From positions 50,889-114,888 of the forward strand of contig CAJTEN010000020.1 in the NCBI GenBank assembly GCA_910575245.1: 64,000 bases of DNA, written 5' to 3'. The notes beneath the pieces are model-generated. The model was not told the origin of the DNA, ran no database searches, and worked only from the letters and a program-made list of their open reading frames with translations. Position 1 is the stretch's first letter; each line of letters begins with the position of its first letter. The position numbers and the translations under genes were made by a program. This DNA comes from Clostridia bacterium. Its GTDB lineage: Bacteria; Bacillota; Clostridia; Lachnospirales; Lachnospiraceae. This document shows positions 8,262-16,719 of this stretch, one piece after another.

Positions 8262-9146
8262 ATGGAAATCACATTAGAGCACGTCTCGAAACATTTTAAA
8301 GACAGAAAGAACATCAAAAAGGCTGTCGATGATGTCAGCCTTCATCTTACCCCTGGCGTCTGGGGGCTGCTGGGCGCCAACGGTTCCGGAAAAACCACGC
8401 TGATGCGCATGATCTGCGGAATCATGAAACCTTCCACCGGCCGCATCTGCTATGACGGCGTGGAAACAGACAATCTGGGGGACAGCTACCGGGACATTAT
8501 CGGATATCTGCCCCAGGAATTCGGCTTCTATCCGGAGTTTACGGTACAGCAGTATCTGGAGTATATCTCCGCCCTGAAGGGTCTGGCAGACAGGCAGGCC
8601 AGACAGAAAATCGATGAATTACTGGTACAGCTGTCACTGGAAGATGTGCGCAGGAAGCGGATCATCAAATTGTCCGGCGGCATGAAACGGCGGGTGGGAA
8701 TCGGCCAGGCACTTTTAAATGATCCGGAATTCCTTGTCCTGGATGAACCTACCAGCGGTCTGGATCCCGGAGAAAGAGTGCGGTTCCGCAATCTCCTGTC
8801 GGAACTGGCCCATGACAGAATCGTTCTGATCTCCACGCACATTGTGTCGGATGTGGAATATATCGCAACCCGGAATGCCATCATGAAGAACGGCAAAATC
8901 CTGCAGACGGGCACCACCCCGGAACTGGTTGCCCAGATGGAGGGGAAGGTCTTCGAAGCAGAAATCGACCCGCGTCAGTTGGCCGAATGGGACCACAAGG
9001 TACAGATTGTCAATCTGCGCAATGAATCCGACGGAAGTGTTTCGCTCCGTTATCTGGGAAATCAGAATGACATCCCCAATGCCTTCCCGGCGGAACCCCG
9101 CCTGGAAGACCTGTATCTGGAATTGTTTCCCAAGACCAGAACCTGA
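8262..9146 (+). CDS. ABC transporter ATP-binding protein
   Basis: 294 aa, one nucleotide-binding domain: Walker A GANGSGKTT (about residue 39), Q-loop YLPQEFGFYPEFT, signature LSGGMKRRVGIGQALL, Walker B FLVLDEPTSGLDPGER and switch STHIVSDVE. The C-terminal about 70 residues form the accessory region common in drug/bacteriocin-export ATPases of the CcmA type. AAGGAGG lies ahead of the ATG. It pairs with the permease 135 bp downstream. Confidence 0.9.
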   Translation: MEITLEHVSKHFKDRKNIKKAVDDVSLHLTPGVWGLLGANGSGKTTLMRMICGIMKPSTGRICYDGVETDNLGDSYRDIIGYLPQEFGFYPEFTVQQYLEYISALKGLADRQARQKIDELLVQLSLEDVRRKRIIKLSGGMKRRVGIGQALLNDPEFLVLDEPTSGLDPGERVRFRNLLSELAHDRIVLISTHIVSDVEYIATRNAIMKNGKILQTGTTPELVAQMEGKVFEAEIDPRQLAEWDHKVQIVNLRNESDGSVSLRYLGNQNDIPNAFPAEPRLEDLYLELFPKTRT

Positions 9147-9281
9147 AGTGATACTAAGGCATCAACGAACGCCGGATGGGGATAACCGAGCCATGTCCGT
9201 CCATGCGCAAACTGACCGGCATTGACGCCTGTATCTTAAACGGATTTGCCATTTGAATAAACCAAAAAAGGAGTATAAGTT

Positions 9282-10526
9282 ATGTGGAGATTGTATAGAG
9301 AAGAAATGAAACGCATCCTGAGAAGCCGGAGCACCATCCTGTTTCTGGCAGCGGCTGTGGGTTTGTCGGTTTTTATGGCCTGGGTGCCTGTCACTTATGA
9401 GCGATATACTTATGAAGAGAATGGGCAGAAAATCACAATAGAGGGACGGGAAGCTCTCGCCAGGAAGAAAGAGATGGAAGCGCCGTCATGCGGCGAGGTT
9501 ACACCGGAAAAAATGGCCGAAGGGCTGGCATACTACCACAAGAACCTGGATATTTACGGGGACTTCTATGCGGAAGACTTCCCCCTGAATCTTAAGGTGC
9601 AGGAAATTTATCCCTGGATGCCATTGCTCATAAAGCTTCGCGAAGTGATGGCCGATCCGGTCAGCGGACTTGCGCCTGAATATACACAAATCACGCGGGA
9701 AGACGCTCTGGCCTATTATGACCGCTGCCGCAGCCATATAACCGACTTAATGAATCTGGAGCAAAAAGAAAACCCGGATGCACGGCAGACCGCTGTCCGG
9801 ATGTATAAAAAAGTGAACGGACCGTTTTATTATTATTCCGGCTACGGCACCAATATGGCCGAGTACGAAGGAATGTACCTGTTTCTTCTCATGTTCCTGT
9901 GCATTATGATCACCGCACCGTTATTCTGCTGTGAATATCAGACCGGTGCGGATGATATCCTGCGCAGTACGAAACATGGCAAACGGCGTCTGGCAGTTGT
10001 CAAGATCCTCTCCGCCCTCAGCATCGGTATCGCAGCATTCCTGCCATGTATGACCGTCTTCCAGATCATTTCCAACAGCCTTTTCGGCTGGGAATGCAGA
10101 CAGACGTCCATGCAGATCCTGTTCTCGGCAGTGAGTCTTCTGGACTTAAACGTAGGAGAACTACAAAACTTTGTTATGCTGTCCGGCTTCATCACCCTGC
10201 TTGCCAGCATCTGCTTCGTGCTCTTCCTCTCCTCCGCCTGCCGGAATACTACGACAGCCACCGGGCTGACCATCGCGTTCGCTATCCTGCCGACTCTTTT
10301 CTACATGCTGGTCGGCGGAAGTTTAGGATCCTACCTCAGGGTATTGATGCCCTCCGGCGCGCTGGGCGGAAGCAACGCGTTCCTCTACGCCCTGGCCGAT
10401 TTTGAATTCCTGAAAGCCGGTCCTTTCACGGTATGGACACCCTGGCTGATGCTGGCAGTCCCCGCACTGGAAATCCCGCTTTTTCTCTGGCTGACCGTGA
10501 GAACTTACAGCCAAAGATCCATGTAG
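9282..10526 (+). CDS. ABC-2-like transporter permease
   Basis: 414 aa. One N-terminal helix (ILFLAAAVGLSVFMAWVPV) is followed by a large extracytoplasmic segment (about residues 35-190, rich in charged residues and Tyr) and then five more helices from MYLFLLMFLCIMITAPLFCC to LMLAVPALEIPLFLWLTV. FCCEYQTGADDILRSTKHGKRRL after helix 2 is the coupling-loop motif of ABC-2 exporters. It works with the ATPase just upstream; the 135-bp gap between them holds nothing recognisable. Substrate unknown. The stop lies 33 bp from the convergent comEC-like gene. Confidence 0.8.
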   Translation: MWRLYREEMKRILRSRSTILFLAAAVGLSVFMAWVPVTYERYTYEENGQKITIEGREALARKKEMEAPSCGEVTPEKMAEGLAYYHKNLDIYGDFYAEDFPLNLKVQEIYPWMPLLIKLREVMADPVSGLAPEYTQITREDALAYYDRCRSHITDLMNLEQKENPDARQTAVRMYKKVNGPFYYYSGYGTNMAEYEGMYLFLLMFLCIMITAPLFCCEYQTGADDILRSTKHGKRRLAVVKILSALSIGIAAFLPCMTVFQIISNSLFGWECRQTSMQILFSAVSLLDLNVGELQNFVMLSGFITLLASICFVLFLSSACRNTTTATGLTIAFAILPTLFYMLVGGSLGSYLRVLMPSGALGGSNAFLYALADFEFLKAGPFTVWTPWLMLAVPALEIPLFLWLTVRTYSQRSM

Positions 10527-10559
10527 GGAGAATTCCCCATACACAATACCATAAAGGCG

Positions 10560-11687
10560 TTATGGATTGCACCGTTTGCACGGATCATCATACCCTGCAG
10601 CCACAGCCTCTTCTCTCGTGTTGAACACGGCCTGGTTCTTTTCCAGAGGCAGGGAACTGCAGGTAGATCTGTGCAGCTTGCCGTTATTCTTATTACCGAT
10701 ATAATTACCGGATGCAGGCGCCTCTCCTGTGGGAAACTGATTCCCGGTACTGCCCACGGACCCTCCTGTCGGTTCCCCTGCCTTCCAGGTATCGGACGGT
10801 GCACTGTTCCATGTGATCTTGCTGCCGTCCGAAACAGCCACGATTGTTCCCTGCTCATCACTACGGAATACCTTTACACCCATGGCCCGCAAATTGTTGA
10901 GCGTCTCGGCATGGGGATGTCCATAACTGTTATCCTCTCCGCAGCTGATCACCGCATAATCCGGGGAAACCGCCTCCAAAAACTTCTTCGATGACGAAGA
11001 ACGGCTTCCGTGATGCCCTACCTTCAGTACATCCGCCTCCACATCTGCTCCGCTCTTCAGGATATCCGATTCTTCCTCTTCCTCCGCATCTCCCATAAAC
11101 AGGAACCTGTTCTCACCATGTTCGACCAGAAGAACGATAGAATTGTTATTGGCGTCCTCATAACTTTCAGACGGTCCAAGAACCGTACACACGGCACCGC
11201 CCAGCTTAAAACTGTCCCCAGGCTCCGGAACCGTGTTCTTGTACCCCTTCTGTTTCATCGTATCCACAACGTCCCGGTAAGTAGCCGTGTCCTTGGACAT
11301 GTCGGGCATCATGACTGTTCCACAGTCAAACTTATAGAGGATGACATCCAATCCTCCGATATGATCGGCATCAGGATGCGTGCCTACGGCATATTTCAAC
11401 TTCCTGACACCCTGTTTGCTGAGATAATTCTGTATTTTGGTACCCTGGTCATTGTCTCCGGCATCAATCAGCATATATTCCCCGTCACATTCTGCCAGAA
11501 TACAGTCTCCCTGCCCCACATCCAGATAGTGAACCGTCAATTCCGATGTCTTGCCCTTATCTTTCTGGTTCACCGCAAGCACGCGTGGCACAGATGTCCC
11601 GGATGCGCTCCCCAGAAGAGGAATGCCGATCATAAGTGTTAAGAACAAAGCCGATAACCGCAGCAGAATTTTGTTTTTTGTCTTCAT
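10560..11687 (-). CDS. Secreted ComEC/Rec2-like metallo-beta-lactamase-fold protein with C-terminal Cys/His domain
   Basis: 375 aa with a signal peptide (LLRLSALFLTLMIGIPLLGSASG). Residues about 50-290 are the ComEC-type MBL domain: VHYLDVGQGDCIL, metal motif THPDADHIGG (103-112), FLFMGDAEEE, VLKVGHHGSRSSSS and AVISCGEDNSYGHP. A Gly/Thr/Ser linker leads to NYIGNKNNGKLHRSTCSSLP...EAVAAGYDDPCKRCNP (about 328-375), the Ada-like metal-binding module often fused to secreted nucleases. There are no ComEC membrane segments, so it is a free extracellular hydrolase, probably acting on nucleic acid or a phosphodiester; the substrate is inferred. Confidence 0.85.
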   Translation of the reverse strand: MKTKNKILLRLSALFLTLMIGIPLLGSASGTSVPRVLAVNQKDKGKTSELTVHYLDVGQGDCILAECDGEYMLIDAGDNDQGTKIQNYLSKQGVRKLKYAVGTHPDADHIGGLDVILYKFDCGTVMMPDMSKDTATYRDVVDTMKQKGYKNTVPEPGDSFKLGGAVCTVLGPSESYEDANNNSIVLLVEHGENRFLFMGDAEEEEESDILKSGADVEADVLKVGHHGSRSSSSKKFLEAVSPDYAVISCGEDNSYGHPHAETLNNLRAMGVKVFRSDEQGTIVAVSDGSKITWNSAPSDTWKAGEPTGGSVGSTGNQFPTGEAPASGNYIGNKNNGKLHRSTCSSLPLEKNQAVFNTREEAVAAGYDDPCKRCNP

Positions 11688-11946
11688 AATTTACCTCACC
11701 ACTCCTATCCCCATCTCACAGCCGGCAGACGCCACAATTTCTTCCGGACGCCATATTCCGCAGATAATCGTCCGGACACATTCCGTTATCTGTCGTACAT
11801 ATCTGCCCGACATAAACTAATATGATTTATAAAGTTTTACTCTCAGGATGGAATTGAAAGAATTTATATGTAATATTTTACAGACTGCGTCTGAAAATGA
11901 CAAGCAAATTCTTGCAAAACCGACCCGCGGTATATCAGCCGTGAAT

Positions 11947-12104
11947 CAATGTCATTAAGTTAAGTCTATACACAGCGTCTGATATGATAGGATTCTCCTG
12001 AGAGCCATTGGAAAACGCCGGTACTTAATGAGGTTTTCCACGAATTTAGTACCGCTGCGTTTGGAACTGAGCGAAGGCGCGTCCGGCTTAACTTAATGAC
12101 ATTG
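11947..12104. mobile_element. MITE copy 2 (158 bp, internally deleted)
   Basis: Bounded by CAATGTCATTAAGTTAAG and its exact complement CTTAACTTAATGACATTG. A perfect 10-bp duplication AGCCGTGAAT is at 11937-11946 and 12105-12114. It lacks the roughly 30-bp CCTATCAT...GTCAGGCGC stretch present in copies 1 and 3. It has split an older repeat: joining the flanks recreates the GCCGTGAATAGTAAC terminus seen intact at 56171-56185. Confidence 0.9.
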
Positions 12105-12124
12105 AGCCGTGAATAGTAACAACA

Positions 12125-14054
12125 GTTGGGTCGAGTAGACTTGCCCCTTGTGGGGCAGGCCCCTCTTCAGAACCGGACGTGCGGCTTTTCCGCATCCGGC
12201 TCTTTGCAAAGTTAATTGTTCAACAACTATCACCCATAGATACTAACATATATTTCCGGGTGAGCCAGAGGATACTCTTTTAGCATCGCATTAAATGCTT
12301 CCCATGTATAACTTTTCTTCTGGCTCCTGCGGTTTAACCAATAGAACAGACTTCTCCTGACTCGATAACAGAAGTCATTTATGCCCTTAAAGTTGTCGGT
12401 TATCCCATAGTAATGATAGTATCCAGCCAGTATCTGATTCAGCTTTTTAATTATCTGCGCAAGCGGCAGTATTCGCATTTTTGCTATCTCTCTGTGCACT
12501 TCCCTGCACTTCTTCGCAAACTTCTTTCTGCTGGTTTTCCTCTTCACCCTGAACTTTCCGTTCCTGCTTTTGGAACAATAGTGTGTAAAGCCCAGGAACG
12601 TAAAAGTGCCCGGCTTTTTCCCCTTCTTCCCGCACTGCTCCTGTGCATACCTTCCAAACTCGGTCAGCCTGCTTTTACTTTCCTCTAGCTCCAGTCCAAA
12701 GTGCTTCATTCTCTGCTTCAGTCTCTCATAGAATTCTTCTGCTTCCTTTTTGTACTGGAAACAGCACACAAAATCATCTGCATAAACTATTATCTCTGCA
12801 TACCCTCTCAGGCATGGCTTTACCTTCTCCTTGAACCACCTTATCAGCACATAGTGCATGTAGATGTTTGCAATGATTGGCGAACAGACTGACCCTTGCC
12901 CGCTTCCTTCCTCAGCTTCTTCATACCGAAAGTCTTTCATTATCCCTGCTTTCAGCATCCGTCTCACCAGTCTGGTTATGTTCGGGTCTTTTATCCTGTT
13001 TTCTATGAATTTGACTGTCCATTCATGGTCTATATGGCCGAAGAATCCTTTTATATCCGCATCCAGTACGTAGTTCGTCGGATGCTCTTCTATCATGCCG
13101 TTTAGTCTCCTGAGCGCCTTGTGGCATCCCCGGTTTGGCCGGAATCCCATCATCTCTTCGTAGAAATGCGGCTCGAAGACCGCTTCCAGCAGCCGCCTGA
13201 GCGCTTCCTGCACTAGTTTGTCTTCGTAGCAGTAGATTCTTAGTGGTCTCGTTTTCCCATTGTCCTTTGGTATCTCCACCTGCCTTGCGGGTTGTGGCTT
13301 GTACGACTTTTTCTTTAGCCGCTCCACCAGCTTGTCCAGATTCTCTTCCAGGTTCTTCCCGTATTCTTCTTTGGTTATCCCATCTATTCCTACGGCCTTG
13401 TCCCCATCCATTTTCTCGTGGCATTCTTTCAGTAATTCTTTGTTGATCATATGCCCGATGGATGTAAATACCATTTCCGGATTTTCTGTTGATAGCTGCG
13501 ATATTCTCTCAAGTTTCGTTCCCATTATTTTCTCCTATCTCTGGGTATAGATAATGTTTCCCTCTCGATATGGCTTTGCATGGCAAGGTTGTGAGGTTCA
13601 ACCTTCTCTCGGCTTCCCTCTGGCGGCATTACCCGCCTTCATCGGTACTATCCGGCCATCCGACTGCCTGCGGCTCATTTGCCCTCCTTCGTTAGTTGTC
13701 GGGCATACCACTTATGCATTATTGGCTCCACACTTGCCTGATATGGAAGCCACAGGCTCTCCCCAGTTGACACAGCATCATTGTACGACATGGCTAGCTT
13801 CCAACCCCGTGGTGCCGTGTGAAATCTCACCATTTCGATAAACACACGTATTGCTTTCCGCATAGTAAACTACGTCAGCACACCAGACTACCGTGATTTC
13901 GGGGCTAAACTGCCTTTTGACCCTATCGCCTAACTTCCTACGCTTAACCCGGCCTGTTACCATGCCGTGTTCAAGGTTCGCTATTGGTGGTGTGGTTAGC
14001 ACCTTACCAAGTGGGGTTTCCACCCACTAAATGTTGTGCCCTTGCTGGGCGCAC
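12125..14054 (-). mobile_element. Group II intron, apparently complete (about 1.93 kb)
   Basis: On the minus strand the intron begins GTGCGCCCAGCAAGGGCACA at 14054, the group II 5' consensus. It carries the maturase gene in domain IV. Domain V is at about 12168-12203 (GAGCCGGATGCGGAAAAG then CCGCACGTCCGGTTCTG). A domain VI-like stem (CTGCCCC-ACAA-GGGGCA) is followed by CTACTCGACCCAAC as the 3' end near 12125. The 5' exon ends CCGTGAATAGTAA and the 3' exon starts TGTTGTTACTATTCACGG, so the intron sits between inverted termini of palindromic repeats. That is consistent with introns that choose hairpin targets. The exact 3' splice site is uncertain by a few bases. Confidence 0.88.
12230..13525 (-). 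CDS. ltrA: Group II intron reverse transcriptase/maturase (endonuclease-minus)
   Basis: 431 aa. The reverse transcriptase domain runs from about residue 40 (DKAVGIDGITKEEY) through RPLRIYCYEDKLVQEALRRLL, GFRPNRGCHKAL, VLDADIKGFFGHIDH, GSGQGSVCSPIIANIYMH to the catalytic YADD at 248-251 and the TFLGF motif. The maturase (GIIM) domain follows (LNQILAGYYHYYGITDNFKGI...RVRRSLFYWLNRRSQKKSYTW). The protein stops after domain X without an HNH endonuclease. AGGAGA precedes the ATG. It promotes splicing and reverse-splicing of its own intron. No frameshift is visible, so the intron may be active. Confidence 0.95.
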   Translation of the reverse strand: MGTKLERISQLSTENPEMVFTSIGHMINKELLKECHEKMDGDKAVGIDGITKEEYGKNLEENLDKLVERLKKKSYKPQPARQVEIPKDNGKTRPLRIYCYEDKLVQEALRRLLEAVFEPHFYEEMMGFRPNRGCHKALRRLNGMIEEHPTNYVLDADIKGFFGHIDHEWTVKFIENRIKDPNITRLVRRMLKAGIMKDFRYEEAEEGSGQGSVCSPIIANIYMHYVLIRWFKEKVKPCLRGYAEIIVYADDFVCCFQYKKEAEEFYERLKQRMKHFGLELEESKSRLTEFGRYAQEQCGKKGKKPGTFTFLGFTHYCSKSRNGKFRVKRKTSRKKFAKKCREVHREIAKMRILPLAQIIKKLNQILAGYYHYYGITDNFKGINDFCYRVRRSLFYWLNRRSQKKSYTWEAFNAMLKEYPLAHPEIYVSIYG

Positions 14055-14200
14055 TTACTATTCACGGTGCCTTGCACCCTGCTGCAAGGCATCCGGCCGA
14101 TAAAGCTACGGTTTCAGGCATCCAGCCCCTCGCCGAAGGCGACTTTTCATGGGCTGGATGCGTTACAGTTCGCGGACGGTTAGGCCGTGAACTGTAACCA
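14055..14200. repeat. Cluster of palindromic intergenic repeats beside the intron
   Basis: Begins TTACTATTCACGG and ends CCGTGAACTGTAAC, an inverted pair of the family also seen at 56032-56185. It contains nested hairpins: CCTTGCA...TGCAAGG (14071-14090), GCATCCAGCCC...GGGCTGGATGC (about 14118-14161) and GTTACAGTTC...GAACTGTAAC (about 14163-14199). There are no genes. Confidence 0.7.
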
Positions 14201-14370
14201 ACTGTTACCTTCACAGAATGCACTCTGACAGGCAGCCTTTACACTCCAACAGTCTTTTGATATAATACAGATATGAAAAGAAAACCTATGACTTGCACCG
14301 TACTTTTCTTGGAAATTTGTGTCCAGGAAGACATGATTCGTATAGTAACAAACAGAAAGCAGGTGACCGT

Positions 14371-14553
14371 ATGCCAAACAATGAAAAAGAATTAAACTGC
14401 TATCTTCTTGACCAGCTCGAATTGATCGAACGACTTGAGATTGTAGCAAAAAACGGCGATAATGATGAAGTCTTGAAACAGCTTATGCTGGAAAAGAAAT
14501 TCGTGGAACGTAAACTGTACCAAAAACCACCCCTGGCAAATGAACAGCCATAG
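14371..14553 (+). CDS. Small protein of unknown function
   Basis: 60 aa from ATG at 14371, preceded by AGCAGGTGA; the longer frame from 14293 has no ribosome binding site. The product is predicted helical and charged (ELNCYLLDQLELIERLEIVAKNGDNDEVLKQLMLEKKFVERKLY) with no signal peptide or membrane segment. I do not recognise the family. It stands alone before a bidirectional terminator. Confidence 0.5.
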   Translation: MPNNEKELNCYLLDQLELIERLEIVAKNGDNDEVLKQLMLEKKFVERKLYQKPPLANEQP

Positions 14554-14630
14554 AATCAAAGCCCCGCTGCAGGCACGGCTCCTGGCTCATTGTCCACGGA
14601 TAGAAACAACCGGAAAACAAGAATAGCAAT

Positions 14631-14682
14631 AAGGGCTGTCATACGCTTGATCCTTCAATCATGCATATGACAGCCCTTTTAT
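14631..14682. terminator. Bidirectional terminator
   Basis: AAGGGCTGTCAT...ATGACAGCCCTTTT forms a 12-bp perfect outer stem with an inner imperfect stem. A-rich upstream and T-rich downstream sequences let it serve both the small plus-strand gene and the convergent ABC exporter genes. Confidence 0.85.
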
Positions 14683-14702
14683 AGTTCTATTCCCTGTTAT
14701 GC

Positions 14703-16604
14703 TTATGTCGCAATCGCATTCCCCGTGTACAGCTGATAATACTTGCCCTGCTCCTCGATCAGCTGGTCATGGGTTCCTCTCTCGATGATCCTGCCCTGCT
14801 CCAATACCATGATGCAGTCTGAATTTCTGACCGTGGAAAGCCGGTGTGCGATCACGAAAGTCGTCCTTCCCTTCATCAGCTTATCCATACCGTCCTGTAC
14901 GATCCGCTCTGTACGGGTATCGATGGAACTGGTTGCCTCGTCCAGAATCAGTACCGGCGGATCGGCGATAGCCGCACGGGCGATCGCAAGCAGCTGTCTC
15001 TGCCCCTGGCTTAAGTTCGCGCCGTCTCCTGTCAGCACCGTATCATACCCCTCCGGCAGATGTCTGATAAAGCCGTCCGCATTGGCCAGCTTCGCCGCCG
15101 CGATAACCTCCTCATCCGTGGCATCCAGCTTCCCGTAACGGATATTGTCCTTGACCGTTCCCGTAAACAAATGGGTATCCTGCAGCACGATTCCGAGGGA
15201 ATGCCGCAGGTCTGCTTTCTTGATCTTGTTTACATTGATACCGTCATATCTGATCTTACCGTCCTGTATATCATAGAACCTGTTGATCAGATTAGTAATC
15301 GTCGTCTTGCCTGCCCCGGTGGAGCCTACGAAAGCAATCTTCTGTCCCGGCTCCGCAAAGAGCTTCACATCATGAAGCACGATCTTATCATCATTGTAAC
15401 CAAAGTCGACGCCGTCAAATACCACATCGCCCTTCAGTTCCACATAATCTACGGTATGGTCCGCCTGATGCTCATGCCGCCACGCCCAGCGTCCGGTGCG
15501 CTTATCGCTCTCCACCAATCTGCCGTTCTCTTCCTTCACATGAACCAGTGTCACATATCCGTTATCCGCCTCCGGCTCTTCATCCATCATCTTGAAAATG
15601 CGGTCCGCACCTGCCATGGCCATGACAATGGAATTCAGCTGCTGGCTTACCTGGTTAATGGGCCCGTTGAAACTCCTGTTAAAAGTCAGGAAACTGGCAA
15701 GCGCCCCCAGTGACAGGCCCGAAATACCTGACAACGCCAGCGCACCGCCCACAATGGCACAGACCACATAGCTTACATTGCCCAGCTGCATATTCACCGG
15801 GCCGACGATATTGGCCAGATAATTCGCCTTGTCTGCACTGTGATACAGATTGCCATTCAACTCATTGAATTTCTTAATGTTCTCTTCCTCATGGCAGAAG
15901 ACTTTCACCACCTTCTGCCCTTCCATCATTTCCTCGATAAACCCGTTGACCTTACCGATATCTTTCTGCTGCTGCAGGAAATACCGTCCGCTTAACCCTG
16001 CCGTCTTGCCTGTAATCACAAGCATAAGCGCTACCATAACAAGCGTCACCACTGTCAGCGGCACACTTAAGATGACCATGCTGATAAACACACTGACGAT
16101 CGTGATGGCGCTGTTAAATACCTGAGGCATACTCTGGCTGACCATCTGCCTGATCGTGTCCGTATCATTGGTATAGGTGGACATGATATCCCCGTGGGAA
16201 TGGGTATCGAAATATTTAATAGGCAGCGTCTCCATATGGGAAAACAGGTCGTTACGCAGATTACGCAGGACACCCTGCGTTACATTGATCATAATACGGT
16301 TGTACACGTAGGCCGCCGCCACACCGATGGCATAGAAGCCTGCCACTCTCATAATCGCCATTGCAAGCGGATGGAAATCCGGCGCATCCGTTGTCAGCAT
16401 TGGCTGGATATAATCATCAATCAGGCTCTGGATAAACATCGTCCCCTGCACATTCGCCAAAACACTGACAAAGATCAGGGCCGCAACGACAACCAGATGC
16501 AGCCCGTAGCTCTTCGCCACATACTTCATCAGCCTCTTAAAAACTTTACCCGGATTCTCTATTTTCTTACCTTTGGGCATTCTGCCCCTCATTGGTCCCG
16601 GCAT
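14703..16604 (-). CDS. ABC exporter half-transporter, canonical ATP site (subunit B of a heterodimer)
   Basis: 633 aa. An N-terminal six-helix membrane domain (about residues 25-350) is followed by an ATPase domain: Walker A FVGSTGAGKTT, Q-loop IVLQDTHLFTGT, signature LSQGQRQLLAIARA, Walker B VLILDEATSSIDTRTE with catalytic Glu, and H-loop FVIAHRLST. Between the domains is an unusual insertion, residues about 352-395 (DNGYVTLVHVKEENGRLVESDKRTGRWAWRHEHQADHTVDY), frequent in Clostridia heterodimer partners. It is the second gene of the pair, 115 bp after the first. It likely exports drugs, lipids or peptides. Confidence 0.92.
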   Translation of the reverse strand: MPGPMRGRMPKGKKIENPGKVFKRLMKYVAKSYGLHLVVVAALIFVSVLANVQGTMFIQSLIDDYIQPMLTTDAPDFHPLAMAIMRVAGFYAIGVAAAYVYNRIMINVTQGVLRNLRNDLFSHMETLPIKYFDTHSHGDIMSTYTNDTDTIRQMVSQSMPQVFNSAITIVSVFISMVILSVPLTVVTLVMVALMLVITGKTAGLSGRYFLQQQKDIGKVNGFIEEMMEGQKVVKVFCHEEENIKKFNELNGNLYHSADKANYLANIVGPVNMQLGNVSYVVCAIVGGALALSGISGLSLGALASFLTFNRSFNGPINQVSQQLNSIVMAMAGADRIFKMMDEEPEADNGYVTLVHVKEENGRLVESDKRTGRWAWRHEHQADHTVDYVELKGDVVFDGVDFGYNDDKIVLHDVKLFAEPGQKIAFVGSTGAGKTTITNLINRFYDIQDGKIRYDGINVNKIKKADLRHSLGIVLQDTHLFTGTVKDNIRYGKLDATDEEVIAAAKLANADGFIRHLPEGYDTVLTGDGANLSQGQRQLLAIARAAIADPPVLILDEATSSIDTRTERIVQDGMDKLMKGRTTFVIAHRLSTVRNSDCIMVLEQGRIIERGTHDQLIEEQGKYYQLYTGNAIAT

Positions 16605-16719
16605 AATTGTCCTCTTTTCTGCGCGGCTTTCAATCTTTCACAGAATCTGCGGATGCCACGCGGCCGCAGACTCTTATACCGTAACGGTTAAGGCCCCTTC
16701 ACCGTCATCCGGTTCCTTC

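Noticed and set aside
12413..14023. Numerous frames on both strands within the group II intron
   Set aside because: All overlap the maturase gene or the structured ribozyme; only the minus-strand reverse transcriptase is supported.
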